Positions 33,744-43,063 of a stretch of 64,000 nucleotides of DNA are shown in pieces (the stretch's first letter is position 1; every line of letters starts with the position of its first letter). The translations under genes and the position numbers were made by a program. The stretch comes from JAFLTL01 sp964389525 (GTDB lineage Bacteria; Bacteroidota; Bacteroidia; Bacteroidales; Muribaculaceae). Under the pieces are notes generated by a model. The model was not told where the DNA came from. It saw only the letters and a list, made by a program, of their open reading frames with translations, and did not search any database. The DNA is taken from positions 69,846 through 133,845 of the forward strand of contig CAYMEX010000005.1 of assembly GCA_964389525.1 (NCBI GenBank), written 5' to 3'.

Positions 33744-35561
33744 TTACTTCCCGTTGCGGAAGTCGATCCGCACTGCGTCTACTACGTTGATGATGTAGTC
33801 GCCGGTTTTCTCAAGACAGCTGACAATGTCCATGTAGAAGATCGCCGACTGGTATTCGTAGTGGTTCTCGTTGATGTTGGTGATGTTCTGCGTGCGCAGC
33901 TGGTTGCGCTTGTTGTTGAGCTCACGCTCGGTGTTGTATGATACGAGTATGTCGCTTTCGTGCGGGGTCTCTACGGTCGATAGGAGTTTCACCATATTGG
34001 TCATGGCCTTGTCGACATAGTCGAACATCGCATCGATGTTGTGATAGATTTCCGTGTTGAAATGTACGTTGGCCTGCTGTTTGCGCAGAAGTATCTTGCC
34101 TATGCCGAGGCAGCAGTCGGCGATGCTCTCGATTTCAGTCACGATCGACAGCATGCCCGCGACATGGCGTTTCGAGGTGTTAGAGAGACGCCCCTCGGCC
34201 ACATGTTTGAGGAAATTGCCGATCTCGAGCTCCATGCGGTCAGAGATCTCCTCATATTTCTCAAGGCGTGAATACAGCTTGTTGAAATCGTCGTTGCCCG
34301 GTTTGGTGTGGACGAGGGTCTTGGCCATGCCCACCATGCGTCCCACGCGCTGGGCAAAAACCTCAAGCTCTTTCTCTGCCTGGGCGATATTGAGCTCCGA
34401 CATGCCCAGAAGGCCTCTGGAGATAAACTTGAGCGTGAACTCCTCTTCCTCGCGGTGGCGCGAAGGCATAAGCCATTCGAGTATCTTTACATACGCATTG
34501 GTGAACCAGATCATTATGAGCATGTTGAGCGTCGTCGCAAGTGTCGGGAAAACCGACATGCCGAACGACACGCTCACCTGCATCCGTGTCATTGTGCCGA
34601 GTGTGGCGTCTGAGGCCGGCAATGTGCCGTCAAACAGATGGTTGTAGATCTCGGGGGCTGTGTTCTGAAGGTCGTTGACAAATCCGTAAAGCAGATTTGG
34701 GTCGCCCTGGCCGCATTTCTCTGTTATCCATGCGCATAAGTCGCAGAACGGATAAAATATCGCCATGATCCATACCGCCATGGCCGAGTTGAAGAGAAGC
34801 ATGGCTATGGCCGCGCGTTTTGCGCCGAGGTTGCCGCTGAGCGATGCAAGAATCGGGGTAATGGTGGTTCCGATCTTCGAGCCGAGTATGATGGCGCAGC
34901 CGAGGTCAAACGATATCCACCCTTTGCTGCACATTATCAGTGTAATGGCAAATGTCGCGGCCGACGACTGTATCAACATCGTTATGACGATGCCGACAAA
35001 CAGGAATACTATTACCGACCAGTAGCCCATCGAGGCGTAACGCTCGAGGAAGGCAAACATCTCGGGGTTGCTCTGAAGGTCAGGTACATAGCGGCTTATA
35101 AGCGAAAGCGCCATGAAAAGCAGCGCGAATCCGATGAGTAGCTCGCCGATCGATTTTGTGCGGCTGCGCTTGGCAAAAAGCATAGGCACGCCAAAGGCGA
35201 GAATAGGCACCGCTACTGTGGCGACATCGACCTTGAAGCCGAAGAGCGAGATGATCCACATCGTGAATGTCGCTCCGACATTGGCGCCAAGGGTCACCGC
35301 GAGAGACTGTGCGAGCGATATCAGGCCGGCGTTGACAAAACCGACCACCATGGCGACCGAGGCCGACGAACTCTGGACGAGCGCTGTGATGAAAATACCC
35401 GTGAGGGCTCCGGCAAAACGGTTTCTCGTCATGGCGCCCAAAATGGTGCGCAGACGGTTGCCGGCAGCTTTCTGAAGGCCCTCGCTCATAACCTTCATGC
35501 CGTAGAGGAAAAGCCCGACAGATCCGAGCAATCCTAAAAAATCAAGGAAACTATAGTTCAT
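33744..35561 (-). CDS. Na/Pi-cotransporter family protein with C-terminal PhoU-like domain
   Basis: 605 aa. Residues 1-370 contain two Na/Pi cotransporter repeats, each with the glutamine/serine-rich turn (ALVQSSSASVAMVVGFVNAG and MLIQSSAATFAITLIMCSKG) and GANVGATFTMW/GSKIGTTITPIL. From about 390 a cytoplasmic helical PhoU-like domain follows. Predicted sodium-dependent phosphate uptake or export across the inner membrane, with the PhoU part giving regulation. First gene of the operon. Confidence 0.93.
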   Translation of the reverse strand: MNYSFLDFLGLLGSVGLFLYGMKVMSEGLQKAAGNRLRTILGAMTRNRFAGALTGIFITALVQSSSASVAMVVGFVNAGLISLAQSLAVTLGANVGATFTMWIISLFGFKVDVATVAVPILAFGVPMLFAKRSRTKSIGELLIGFALLFMALSLISRYVPDLQSNPEMFAFLERYASMGYWSVIVFLFVGIVITMLIQSSAATFAITLIMCSKGWISFDLGCAIILGSKIGTTITPILASLSGNLGAKRAAIAMLLFNSAMAVWIMAIFYPFCDLCAWITEKCGQGDPNLLYGFVNDLQNTAPEIYNHLFDGTLPASDATLGTMTRMQVSVSFGMSVFPTLATTLNMLIMIWFTNAYVKILEWLMPSRHREEEEFTLKFISRGLLGMSELNIAQAEKELEVFAQRVGRMVGMAKTLVHTKPGNDDFNKLYSRLEKYEEISDRMELEIGNFLKHVAEGRLSNTSKRHVAGMLSIVTEIESIADCCLGIGKILLRKQQANVHFNTEIYHNIDAMFDYVDKAMTNMVKLLSTVETPHESDILVSYNTERELNNKRNQLRTQNITNINENHYEYQSAIFYMDIVSCLEKTGDYIINVVDAVRIDFRNGK

Positions 35562-35579
35562 GCGCAGTCGATGTGTCTA

Positions 35580-35587
35580 CAAAGATA
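35580..35587 (-). promoter_or_regulatory. -7 box of the Na/Pi-hemD operon
   Basis: TATCTTTG on the minus strand, 18 bp upstream of the start codon at 35561, so the leader is very short. Confidence 0.6.
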
Positions 35588-35672
35588 AATCTATATGTGC
35601 AAAATCAAAAAAAATCTTATCCACAATTAAAAAATATGATGACATGTGAGCCGATGTGTCTTGTAAAAGTGC

Positions 35673-35680
35673 TAATTTTG
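35673..35680 (+). promoter_or_regulatory. -7 box of the DUF805 gene
   Basis: TAATTTTG, 50 bp before ATG 35731, divergent from the Na/Pi operon promoter. Confidence 0.55.
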
Positions 35681-35730
35681 CCGTGGTTCTGAGCGTCAGA
35701 ACAATAGAACAATAACTAATTCAATACAGT

Positions 35731-36114
35731 ATGTCACAAAACATCGCATTCATGGATGCCGTTAAGGCTTGTTTCGGCAAGTATGCCGACTTCAATGGTC
35801 GCTCGCCTCGCGCAGAGTTCTGGTACTTTATGCTTTTCAATGCTGTTGTCGGCATTGTTCTCTATGCTCTTGCTGCGGCTGTGGCCACATTCTTCCTCTA
35901 TATCTACTACATTTATGCACTTGCCGCGATTGTGCCCAACATCGCAGTTGCAATCCGTCGTATGCACGACATAGGCCGCTCGGGCTGGTGGATCCTTATC
36001 TCGCTGGTTCCTCTGATCGGTTCGATCTGGTACATCGTGCTTTGCGCTCTTCCCTCGCAGCTCGGCCCCAACAAATTCGGCCCTAACCCTTACGGACAGA
36101 ACACGATCGCCTGA
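35731..36114 (+). CDS. DUF805 inner-membrane protein
   Basis: 127 aa. The family motifs are KACFGKYADFNGRSPRAEFW near the N-terminus, AVAIRRMHDIGRSGWWIL in the middle and the small Asn/Gly/Pro-rich tail GPNKFGPNPYG. Four membrane helices. Function unknown, widespread in bacteria. Monocistronic with its own promoter and terminator. Confidence 0.95.
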   Translation: MSQNIAFMDAVKACFGKYADFNGRSPRAEFWYFMLFNAVVGIVLYALAAAVATFFLYIYYIYALAAIVPNIAVAIRRMHDIGRSGWWILISLVPLIGSIWYIVLCALPSQLGPNKFGPNPYGQNTIA

Positions 36115-36133
36115 GCGCCGAGACAAAGATCTT

Positions 36134-37276
36134 TTAGGCCGTGCCGGTTTGACCGTGCGCGGCCTTTCTTTTGGCTTCGATGCAAAATGATGGTGTTGCA
36201 TCGTGTGGCGAAAGGCTGATGCACCCCTCAGCAAGCCTTCTGTCGCTCCATATAGCCCCGCGCCCTCTCTCTTGCTGTGGCTTTAGCATAAAACGCCCGT
36301 ATGAATCGGGGTGAAGCAACCGTCGGGTTGCCATCCACGCCACTACGCCCATGGTTGTGCGCATGTTCACTTCGATACACGTGTCGACGGCCGGCGTGCC
36401 GCCGTTGTCGTAAATCATCATGTCGACACCGAAAAAACCGTCATATGGTATCGTGCCTACAATCTGTCGCATGGCCGCTTCCATGCGTCGTTCAAGCTCT
36501 CCGAAGTTTTCTCCGGGGCAGAGATCGGAGAGCCGGCGGCGTATCTCATCGTCGGGCAGCAGCAGATTGGCCGTGTAGGTGTCGCCTGCAGTCTCAAATA
36601 GTGAATACCCAAGGAAACTGATGCCGTTGTCGCGTCTCATCTCGAAAAGCATGGCAAACTCGGCGATGCGGTCGAGCTCACGCTCGATCATGACCGATCC
36701 CTGTCGGGCTATCGACGTCGCGCATCTCCTCGTGAATGCGTCGGCCGAGTGCATGCTGCCGTGAAATACGCCGCGTCCGCTTCCCGAGAGAGGTGATTTG
36801 CCTACCACGCGCCCCCATCGTCGCAGTGTGGCCTGGACTTCGTCTGTGGTGAACGCTTCGACAGGTGTGAGGTCTGTTGAAAGCGCGTGGTGCAGGGCGA
36901 TTGACGTGCGCCGGTGCGACAGCGATGCCACGCGTTGCAGATCGACGTCGCTGTCGAAATGCCCGTGCCACCTTGCGCCTCTCTTCCTGAATGCCCGGGC
37001 AAATTGCTCCATGGCCCACGGCGACCATCCCCAGGGGCGAAGAACCTCGATCTCCTCTCCCTGCCACGGCTGCATGCCGTGATCCCATTCGCGCAGATCT
37101 TCGGGCATGTCACGCATGCCGTCGGTCAAAACGAAGTCGCCTTTGCGGCCGAGAAGGAGCGGTAGCCAGATGCCGGCGTGCTCCATCGCGACAGCGGCGG
37201 CAGGAGGCGTGTAATAGCGTTGTCCCGACGCCAGTGCGAGATCGTTGCCGGGGTTGAAGAAGTGAAGATCGCCCAT
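36134..37276 (-). CDS. Uncharacterised ATP-grasp-fold enzyme
   Basis: 380 aa. Opening FFNPGNDLALA, then from about residue 150 an ATP-grasp pattern: Lys 160 and a glycine/serine loop (GKSPLSGSGRGV), Glu 198 and Glu 200 in VMIERELDRIAEF, Asp 285 in FFGVDMMIYD, and the metal-binding Glu 302-x-Asn 304-x-Arg 306 (TCIEVNMRTTMG). This layout supports ATP-dependent carboxylate-amine or similar ligation. No characterised family fits and no substrate gene is adjacent. Ends in TAA inside a terminator hairpin shared with the convergent DUF805 gene. Confidence 0.75.
   Translation of the reverse strand: MGDLHFFNPGNDLALASGQRYYTPPAAAVAMEHAGIWLPLLLGRKGDFVLTDGMRDMPEDLREWDHGMQPWQGEEIEVLRPWGWSPWAMEQFARAFRKRGARWHGHFDSDVDLQRVASLSHRRTSIALHHALSTDLTPVEAFTTDEVQATLRRWGRVVGKSPLSGSGRGVFHGSMHSADAFTRRCATSIARQGSVMIERELDRIAEFAMLFEMRRDNGISFLGYSLFETAGDTYTANLLLPDDEIRRRLSDLCPGENFGELERRMEAAMRQIVGTIPYDGFFGVDMMIYDNGGTPAVDTCIEVNMRTTMGVVAWMATRRLLHPDSYGRFMLKPQQERGRGAIWSDRRLAEGCISLSPHDATPSFCIEAKRKAAHGQTGTA
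36136..36165 (+). terminator. Terminator of the DUF805 gene
   Basis: AGGCCGTGC...GCGCGGCCT stem followed by TTCTTTT. It overlaps the last codons of the convergent ATP-grasp gene. Confidence 0.7.
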
Positions 37277-37322
37277 GCTGACTGAAAAAGTGCGATAAAT
37301 ATTCCATGCAAAGATATATGCG

Positions 37323-37354
37323 TTTGACCATAAAGAAAAATATCCCTATTTTTG
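37323..37354 (+). promoter_or_regulatory. pfp promoter (-33 TTTG, -7 TATTTTTG)
   Basis: TTTG at 37323-37326 and TATTTTTG at 37347-37354, 20 bp apart, the best consensus match in the window. Leader of about 42 bases to ATG 37402. Confidence 0.75.
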
Positions 37355-37401
37355 TGGGAGAAATTCTATTGGACAGATAGACAAAAATCAAAATAGCAAG
37401 A

Positions 37402-39048
37402 ATGAAAAAGAGTGCATTGCAGCAGGCCCGTTCGGCCTACCAGCCTAAATTGCCTCAGGTGCTCAAAGGCGCTGTCAAGGTAGTTGAAGGTCGCCCCACC
37501 CAGTCGGTGGCCGATCAGGAGGAAATCAAAAAACTGTTCCCCAACACCTACGGTCTTCCCGAACTCACATTTGAGGCTGCGGAAGGAAACGCCCAGGGCA
37601 AACCCCTCAATGTCGGTGTCATCCTTTCGGGCGGTCAGGCTCCCGGCGGACACAACGTCATCAGCGGCCTTTTCGACGGTATCAAGAGTGTGAATCCCCA
37701 GAGCCGTCTCTACGGTTTCCTCATGGGTCCCGGCGGATTTGTCGACCACAACTACATCGAGCTCACATCTGAGATCATCGACGACTACCGCAACACCGGC
37801 GGTTTCGACATCATCGGTTCAGGTCGCACGAAGCTCGAGAAGAAAGAGCAGTTCGACAAAGGCCTTGAGATCCTCAAGGAGCTTGGCATCACAGCTCTTG
37901 TCATCATCGGCGGAGACGACTCCAACACCAACGCCGCAGTGCTTGCCGAGTACTACAAGCAGATCGGTGCCGGCGTTCAGGTTATCGGCTGCCCCAAGAC
38001 AATCGACGGCGACCTCAAGAACGATCTGATCGAGACATCGTTTGGCTTCGACACCGCCACCAAGGTTTACTCCGAGGTGATCGGCAACATCCAGCGCGAC
38101 TGCAACTCGGCAAAGAAATACTACCACTTCATCAAGCTCATGGGCCGCTCGGCTTCGCACATCGCTCTCGAGTGCGCTCTCCAGACACAGCCGACTCTCT
38201 GCATCATCTCTGAGGAGGTTGAGGCAAAGAACCTTTCGCTCAACGACATCATCGAGAGCATCGCTCAGACGATCGTCGCACGCGCCAATGCTGGCATGAA
38301 CTACGGCACAGTCCTCATCCCCGAGGGTCTCATCGAGTTCATCCCCGCCATGAAGCGTCTTATCGCCCAGCTCAACGACCTGCTCGCCGCTAAGGCCGAG
38401 GAGTTCGCTGCTATCGGCAGCGCTTCAGAGCAGCGTGCATGGATCATCGGTCAGCTCGACAAGGAGAACGCCGAGACCTATGCTTCGCTCCCCGAGGGTG
38501 TGGCACGCCAGCTCTCGCTCGACCGCGACCCCCACGGCAACGTGCAGGTTTCGCTCATCGAGACAGAGAAACTCCTCAGCGAGATGGTGGGCAAGCGTCT
38601 CCGCGAGCTCAAGAAAGAGGGTGTCTACACCGGCAAGTTCTCGCCGCTTCACCACTTCTTCGGCTATGAGGGACGTTGCGCCGATCCTTCAAACTTCGAC
38701 GCCGACTATTGCTATTCGCTCGGCTTCAACGCCGCTCAGCTCATCGAGGCAGGTGTCACCGGCTACATGTCGTCGGTGCGCAAGCTCACACGTCCGGCTG
38801 CCGAGTGGGTTGCAGGCGGTATACCCGTGACCATGATGATGAACATGGAGCGCCGTCATGGCGAGATGAAGCCCGTTATACAGAAGGCTCTCGTGAAGCT
38901 CGACGGAAATCCCTTCCGCAAGTTCGCCGCACAGCGTCAGAGCTGGGCAGAGGGCGTGGAGTTCATCTATCCCGGCCCGATCCAGTACTTCGGCCCGACA
39001 GAAGTATGCGATCCGACTACTCTGACACTCAAATACGAGCACGAGTAA
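37402..39048 (+). CDS. pfp: Diphosphate--fructose-6-phosphate 1-phosphotransferase
   Basis: 548 aa, the long form of PPi-dependent phosphofructokinase. ILSGGQAPGGHNVISGL at the N-terminal lobe, GGDDS at 170-174 (the second Asp, instead of Gly, blocks ATP and favours pyrophosphate) and PKTIDGD at 198-204 with the Lys that marks PPi enzymes and the catalytic Asp 202. It phosphorylates fructose 6-phosphate reversibly, saving ATP in glycolysis. Monocistronic, with a strong promoter and a strong terminator. Confidence 0.96.
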   Translation: MKKSALQQARSAYQPKLPQVLKGAVKVVEGRPTQSVADQEEIKKLFPNTYGLPELTFEAAEGNAQGKPLNVGVILSGGQAPGGHNVISGLFDGIKSVNPQSRLYGFLMGPGGFVDHNYIELTSEIIDDYRNTGGFDIIGSGRTKLEKKEQFDKGLEILKELGITALVIIGGDDSNTNAAVLAEYYKQIGAGVQVIGCPKTIDGDLKNDLIETSFGFDTATKVYSEVIGNIQRDCNSAKKYYHFIKLMGRSASHIALECALQTQPTLCIISEEVEAKNLSLNDIIESIAQTIVARANAGMNYGTVLIPEGLIEFIPAMKRLIAQLNDLLAAKAEEFAAIGSASEQRAWIIGQLDKENAETYASLPEGVARQLSLDRDPHGNVQVSLIETEKLLSEMVGKRLRELKKEGVYTGKFSPLHHFFGYEGRCADPSNFDADYCYSLGFNAAQLIEAGVTGYMSSVRKLTRPAAEWVAGGIPVTMMMNMERRHGEMKPVIQKALVKLDGNPFRKFAAQRQSWAEGVEFIYPGPIQYFGPTEVCDPTTLTLKYEHE

Positions 39049-39082
39049 TATCGCTGTCGCTTTTGTAAGAAAACATGATTGT

Positions 39083-39128
39083 GGAGGCGATGGCAGCGGT
39101 CTTGGCCGCTATCGCCTCCCTTTTTTTT
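39083..39128 (+). terminator. Strong terminator after pfp
   Basis: GGAGGCGAT...ATCGCCTCC with inner GCAGCGG/CCGC pairing, followed by eight T. It lies 19 bp upstream of the protease start and shows that an in-frame codon at 39075 is not the protease start. Confidence 0.9.
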
Positions 39129-39146
39129 ATTAACATAGATTTTGCA

Positions 39147-42100
39147 ATGAGAAAGCAGTTTGTATTTGCCATAGTGTCGGCGATAGCGTTCGGCGCTTCT
39201 GCCACTGCGCCCCTTTTTATGCGCGACGCCGTCATTTCGCCCGACGGAAACAAGATAGCCTTCACATACAAGGGTGATATATGGACGGTACCTGCCGCCG
39301 GAGGCACGGCTACACGTCTCACGATGACCGACCAGTATTACGAGGCATCGCCTGTCTGGTCGCCCGACAGCCGTTCGGTCGCTTTCCGCTCAAACCGCGC
39401 CGGATCATTCGACATCTATGTTGTCGATGCCGATGGCGGAGAGCCGCGACGCCTCACGTTCGGCTCAGCACAGGAGACTCCAGAGGCGTTTACCCCCGAC
39501 GGTAAATCCATACTTTTCTCCTGCTATATGACTCCGACGGCCCAGACTGCCGCATTCCCGTCGTCAAGGCTCACACAGCTCTACAGCATACCGGTCGGAG
39601 GCGGACGTCCGGCGCTCGTTTCAGCAACACCGGTGCTCTATCCGTCGTTTGCGCCGGGCAACAGCAATCTGGTCTATTACCAGGATATAAAAGGATTTGA
39701 AGATCAGTGGCGCAAGCACCACACATCTTCCGACACACGCGACATCTGGACACTTGATCTGAAAAGTGGAAAGCATGTCAACCTCACCGAGCGTGGCGGC
39801 GAAGACCGCAACCCCGTCATTTCGCCCGACGGAAAGACACTCTATTTCCTGAGCGAACGCGATGGCGGCTCGATGAACGTCTACAGCATGGAGCCGCGCA
39901 AGGGGGCGACGCCAAAGGCTGTGACCTCATTCAAGTCTCATCCCGTGCGATTCCTCTCGGGAGCCAAAGACGGCACACTCGCCTTCACCTACGACGGCGA
40001 GATCTACACGATGACGCCCGCGTCGCAGCCCCGCAAGGTCAACATCGACATAACCGCCGATTTCTATCAGCCTGTAAAGCGCATACAGGTGAACAGCGCC
40101 CAGGGAGCCGTTCCCTCGCCCGACGGCAAGCAGATCGCGTTCATAAACCGTGGCAATGTGTTTGTCACATCGGTCGAGTTTCCCACTACGCGCCAGATCA
40201 CAAACACCGTCGAGGGTGAGAGCCAGGTCGAATGGGCTCCTGACGGCAAGGCGCTGGTCTACACCTCGGAGCGCGACGGACATTGGAATATCTACAAGGC
40301 TACTCTCGGCCACGACGGCGATCCTGATTTCGCCAACGCCACGATCATCAGTGAAGAGGCCGTGTTCCCGGCTTCCGACGGTGTCGAGCGCACATGCCCC
40401 TCATATAGCCCCGACGGCAAGAAACTTGCATTTGTGGCCGACCGCAATAAGCTGATGGTCATGGATGTCGAGAGCGGCAAGGTGTCGCAGGTGACCGACG
40501 GTCACACCCACACCTCGCGCGGAGGCTCGATCACATATTCGTGGAGCCCCGACAGCAAGTGGATTGTCATGGACGGCGTGCTGCATCATCACGATCCCTA
40601 CTCCGACATTATACTTGTCAAGGTCGCCGACGGCACGATGATACCTCTCACCGAGACCGGCTACTTCGATGAGTCGCCGAAATTTGTTCTCGACGGAAAT
40701 GCCGTGATGTTCGGCTCCGACCGCTACGGCATGCGTGCCCACGCCTCGTGGGGATCTGAGCAGGACGTGATGATCGTCTTCCTCAACTCCGATGCCTACG
40801 ACAAGTTCCGCCTGAGCGAGCAGGATTATGCGCTCCGCACCGAGCTTGAGAAGGCCAATGCCAAGGACGACAAGGAGAAAAAAGACGGTGCCAAAGAGAA
40901 GAAGGATGAAAAGGATAAAAAAGAGGAGGCAGTGAAGGACATTGTCGTCGAGCCCGACGGCATACAGGACCGCATACTGCGCCTCACACCCAACTCGTCG
41001 CAGCTTGGCGACGCCATCATCACCGCCGACGGATCGACATTGCTCTATCTCAGTGCTTTTGAGGGTGGATATGACCTCTGGAAAAAAGATCTCCGCAAGG
41101 GCGATGTGAAGCTGGCTTCAAAGAACGTCGGAGGCGGCTCGCTTGCATCCGACAAAGACGGCAAGACATATTTCCTGCTATCGCGTTCGCTCCGTAAGGT
41201 CGATCCCAAGACCGGCTCTACCACACCTGTCGCATTCAGCGGCTCGATGAGCCTCGACGAGGCGGCTGAGCGCGAGTATATGTTTGATTATGTCAAGGTG
41301 CAGGAGCGTGAGAAGTTCTACGACGTCAATATGCACGGCGTCGACTGGGAGAACCTCACGGAGCACTATCGCCGCTTCCTGCCGCATATCAGCAACAACT
41401 ACGATTTCGCCACACTGCTTTCCGAGATGCTCGGCGAGCTCAATGTGTCGCATACGGGCGGACGTTATACGGCTCCGTCCAATCCCAACCTCGACCGCAC
41501 CGCCTCGCTGGGTCTGATGTATGACCTCACCGACGGAGGCCGCGACGGCCTTCTTGTCAGCGAAGTCATAGAGGGAGGCCCCATGGACAAGGCATGGAGC
41601 AAGATCAAGGCGGGCGATGTCATCACCGCCATAGGCGGCCGTCAGCTCAAGGCCGATGAGCCGGTCGAGCCCCTGCTGGCCAATGTCGCCGGGCAGAAGA
41701 TTCTTGTCGAGTTCACCACGAAGTCGGGCAAGAAAGACAGCGAGGTGGTTGTGCCTATATCATCTGCTGAGGAAGGCGAGCTGCTTTATCAGCGTTGGAT
41801 CAGGCAGCGTGCCGCCGACGTCGACCGTTGGAGCAACGGCCGTCTCGGATATGTCCACATACGTTCGATGGGCGATCCGAGCTACCGCGACATGTATGCC
41901 GACGTGCTCGGAAAATACAACGACCGCGACGGTATTGTCATAGACATACGCTGGAACGGTGGCGGACGTCTGCACGAAGATGTCGAGGTGCTCTTCTCGG
42001 GCAAGCATTATTTCACACAGGTGGTGCGCGGAGTCGAGGCATGCCCGATGCCCTCGCGACGGTGGAACAAACCGAGCATAATGGTCATGGCCGAGCCTTG

Positions 42101-42404
42101 CTACAGCAACGCGCACGGCACGCCGTGGGTCTACAGCCACATGGGGCTTGGCAAACTTGTCGGACGTCCCGTGCCCGGCACCATGACCTCGGTCAACTGG
42201 GTGACGATGCAGGATCCCTCGATGGTGTTCGGCATACCTGTCACCGGCTACCGCTCACACGAGGGCACATATCTCGAGAACTCGCAGCTCGATCCCGACG
42301 TGCCTGTCACCAATACGCCCGAGGCGTTGCAGCGCGGAGAGGACACTCAGCTGCGTGTGGCGGTCGAGACACTTCTCAAAGACATTGACTCGGCGAAAAA
42401 GTGA
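39147..42404 (+). CDS. Secreted tricorn-like S41 protease with beta-propeller and PDZ domains
   Basis: 1085 aa from ATG 39147. Signal peptide MRKQFVFAIVSAIAFGASA; about residues 20-560 are PD40/WD40-type repeats (AVISPDGNKIAFTYKGDIW, PVWSPDSRSVAFRSNRAG, VEWAPDGKALVYTSERDG); a charged Lys/Glu/Asp linker (about 568-592); a tricorn core domain with the Ser-His pair in GELNVSHTGG; PDZ (SLGLMYDLTDGGRDGLLVSE); and the S41 core with DGIVIDIRWNGGG and the nucleophile region EPCYSNAHGTPW. In archaea tricorn degrades peptides; here it is exported, so periplasmic peptide processing is likely. Next gene overlaps by 4 bp. Confidence 0.93.
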   Translation: MRKQFVFAIVSAIAFGASATAPLFMRDAVISPDGNKIAFTYKGDIWTVPAAGGTATRLTMTDQYYEASPVWSPDSRSVAFRSNRAGSFDIYVVDADGGEPRRLTFGSAQETPEAFTPDGKSILFSCYMTPTAQTAAFPSSRLTQLYSIPVGGGRPALVSATPVLYPSFAPGNSNLVYYQDIKGFEDQWRKHHTSSDTRDIWTLDLKSGKHVNLTERGGEDRNPVISPDGKTLYFLSERDGGSMNVYSMEPRKGATPKAVTSFKSHPVRFLSGAKDGTLAFTYDGEIYTMTPASQPRKVNIDITADFYQPVKRIQVNSAQGAVPSPDGKQIAFINRGNVFVTSVEFPTTRQITNTVEGESQVEWAPDGKALVYTSERDGHWNIYKATLGHDGDPDFANATIISEEAVFPASDGVERTCPSYSPDGKKLAFVADRNKLMVMDVESGKVSQVTDGHTHTSRGGSITYSWSPDSKWIVMDGVLHHHDPYSDIILVKVADGTMIPLTETGYFDESPKFVLDGNAVMFGSDRYGMRAHASWGSEQDVMIVFLNSDAYDKFRLSEQDYALRTELEKANAKDDKEKKDGAKEKKDEKDKKEEAVKDIVVEPDGIQDRILRLTPNSSQLGDAIITADGSTLLYLSAFEGGYDLWKKDLRKGDVKLASKNVGGGSLASDKDGKTYFLLSRSLRKVDPKTGSTTPVAFSGSMSLDEAAEREYMFDYVKVQEREKFYDVNMHGVDWENLTEHYRRFLPHISNNYDFATLLSEMLGELNVSHTGGRYTAPSNPNLDRTASLGLMYDLTDGGRDGLLVSEVIEGGPMDKAWSKIKAGDVITAIGGRQLKADEPVEPLLANVAGQKILVEFTTKSGKKDSEVVVPISSAEEGELLYQRWIRQRAADVDRWSNGRLGYVHIRSMGDPSYRDMYADVLGKYNDRDGIVIDIRWNGGGRLHEDVEVLFSGKHYFTQVVRGVEACPMPSRRWNKPSIMVMAEPCYSNAHGTPWVYSHMGLGKLVGRPVPGTMTSVNWVTMQDPSMVFGIPVTGYRSHEGTYLENSQLDPDVPVTNTPEALQRGEDTQLRVAVETLLKDIDSAKK

Positions 42405-43063
42405 TAAAGATTACCGACATACACAAAAGCTACGGCTCGCTTCACGTCCTGCGTGGAGTGAGCCTCGCTATACCCGACCACCGGGTTGTGGCTATCGTCG
42501 GGCCGAGCGGATCGGGCAAATCGACGCTCCTGCACATCATCGGGACGCTCGACCGCCCCGATTCAGGCAAAGTCGAGTATGACGGAGTCGATGTAGCCTC
42601 GATGTCCGACAGGCGCATATCGCGGTTCCGCAACGGGCATATCGGTTTCGTGTTTCAGGCTCATCAGCTTCTGCCGGAGTTCACGCTGCTTGAAAACGTG
42701 ATGATGCCGGCACTCATTGCCGGATGTCAGCCCTCTAAGGCTGCCGCGCTGGCGCGTCCGCTGCTTGAGGAGGTAGGCCTCGCCGACCGCCTTGACCATA
42801 AGCCGGCCGAGCTGTCGGGAGGTGAGGCGCAGCGCGGGGCAGTGGCGAGGGCGTTGATCAACAGCCCGTCGGTTGTGCTTGCCGACGAGCCTTCGGGCAG
42901 CCTCGATTCGCGCAACCGCGAGGAGCTGCACGATATCTTTTTCAGGCTGCGCGACACGCACGGCACGACTTTCGTCACCGTGACTCACGACGAGTCGCTT
43001 GCTGCGCGATGCGACAGTGTGTACCGTATAATAGATGGAGATATATCACCATGCGAGCACTGA
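42401..43063 (+). CDS. ABC transporter ATP-binding protein, LolD/MacB type
   Basis: 220 aa from a GTG start that overlaps the protease stop. Walker A GPSGSGKST, Q-loop FVFQAHQLLPEF, signature LSGGEAQRGAVARAL, Walker B VVLADEPSGSLDS and the H-loop VTHDE. The ...FQAHQLLPEFT... and NPSVVLADEPxGSLDS-like patterns fit the LolD group, which releases lipoproteins from the inner membrane, but MacB/FtsE-like roles are not excluded. The permease subunit is not in the window. Confidence 0.9.
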   Translation: MIKITDIHKSYGSLHVLRGVSLAIPDHRVVAIVGPSGSGKSTLLHIIGTLDRPDSGKVEYDGVDVASMSDRRISRFRNGHIGFVFQAHQLLPEFTLLENVMMPALIAGCQPSKAAALARPLLEEVGLADRLDHKPAELSGGEAQRGAVARALINSPSVVLADEPSGSLDSRNREELHDIFFRLRDTHGTTFVTVTHDESLAARCDSVYRIIDGDISPCEH

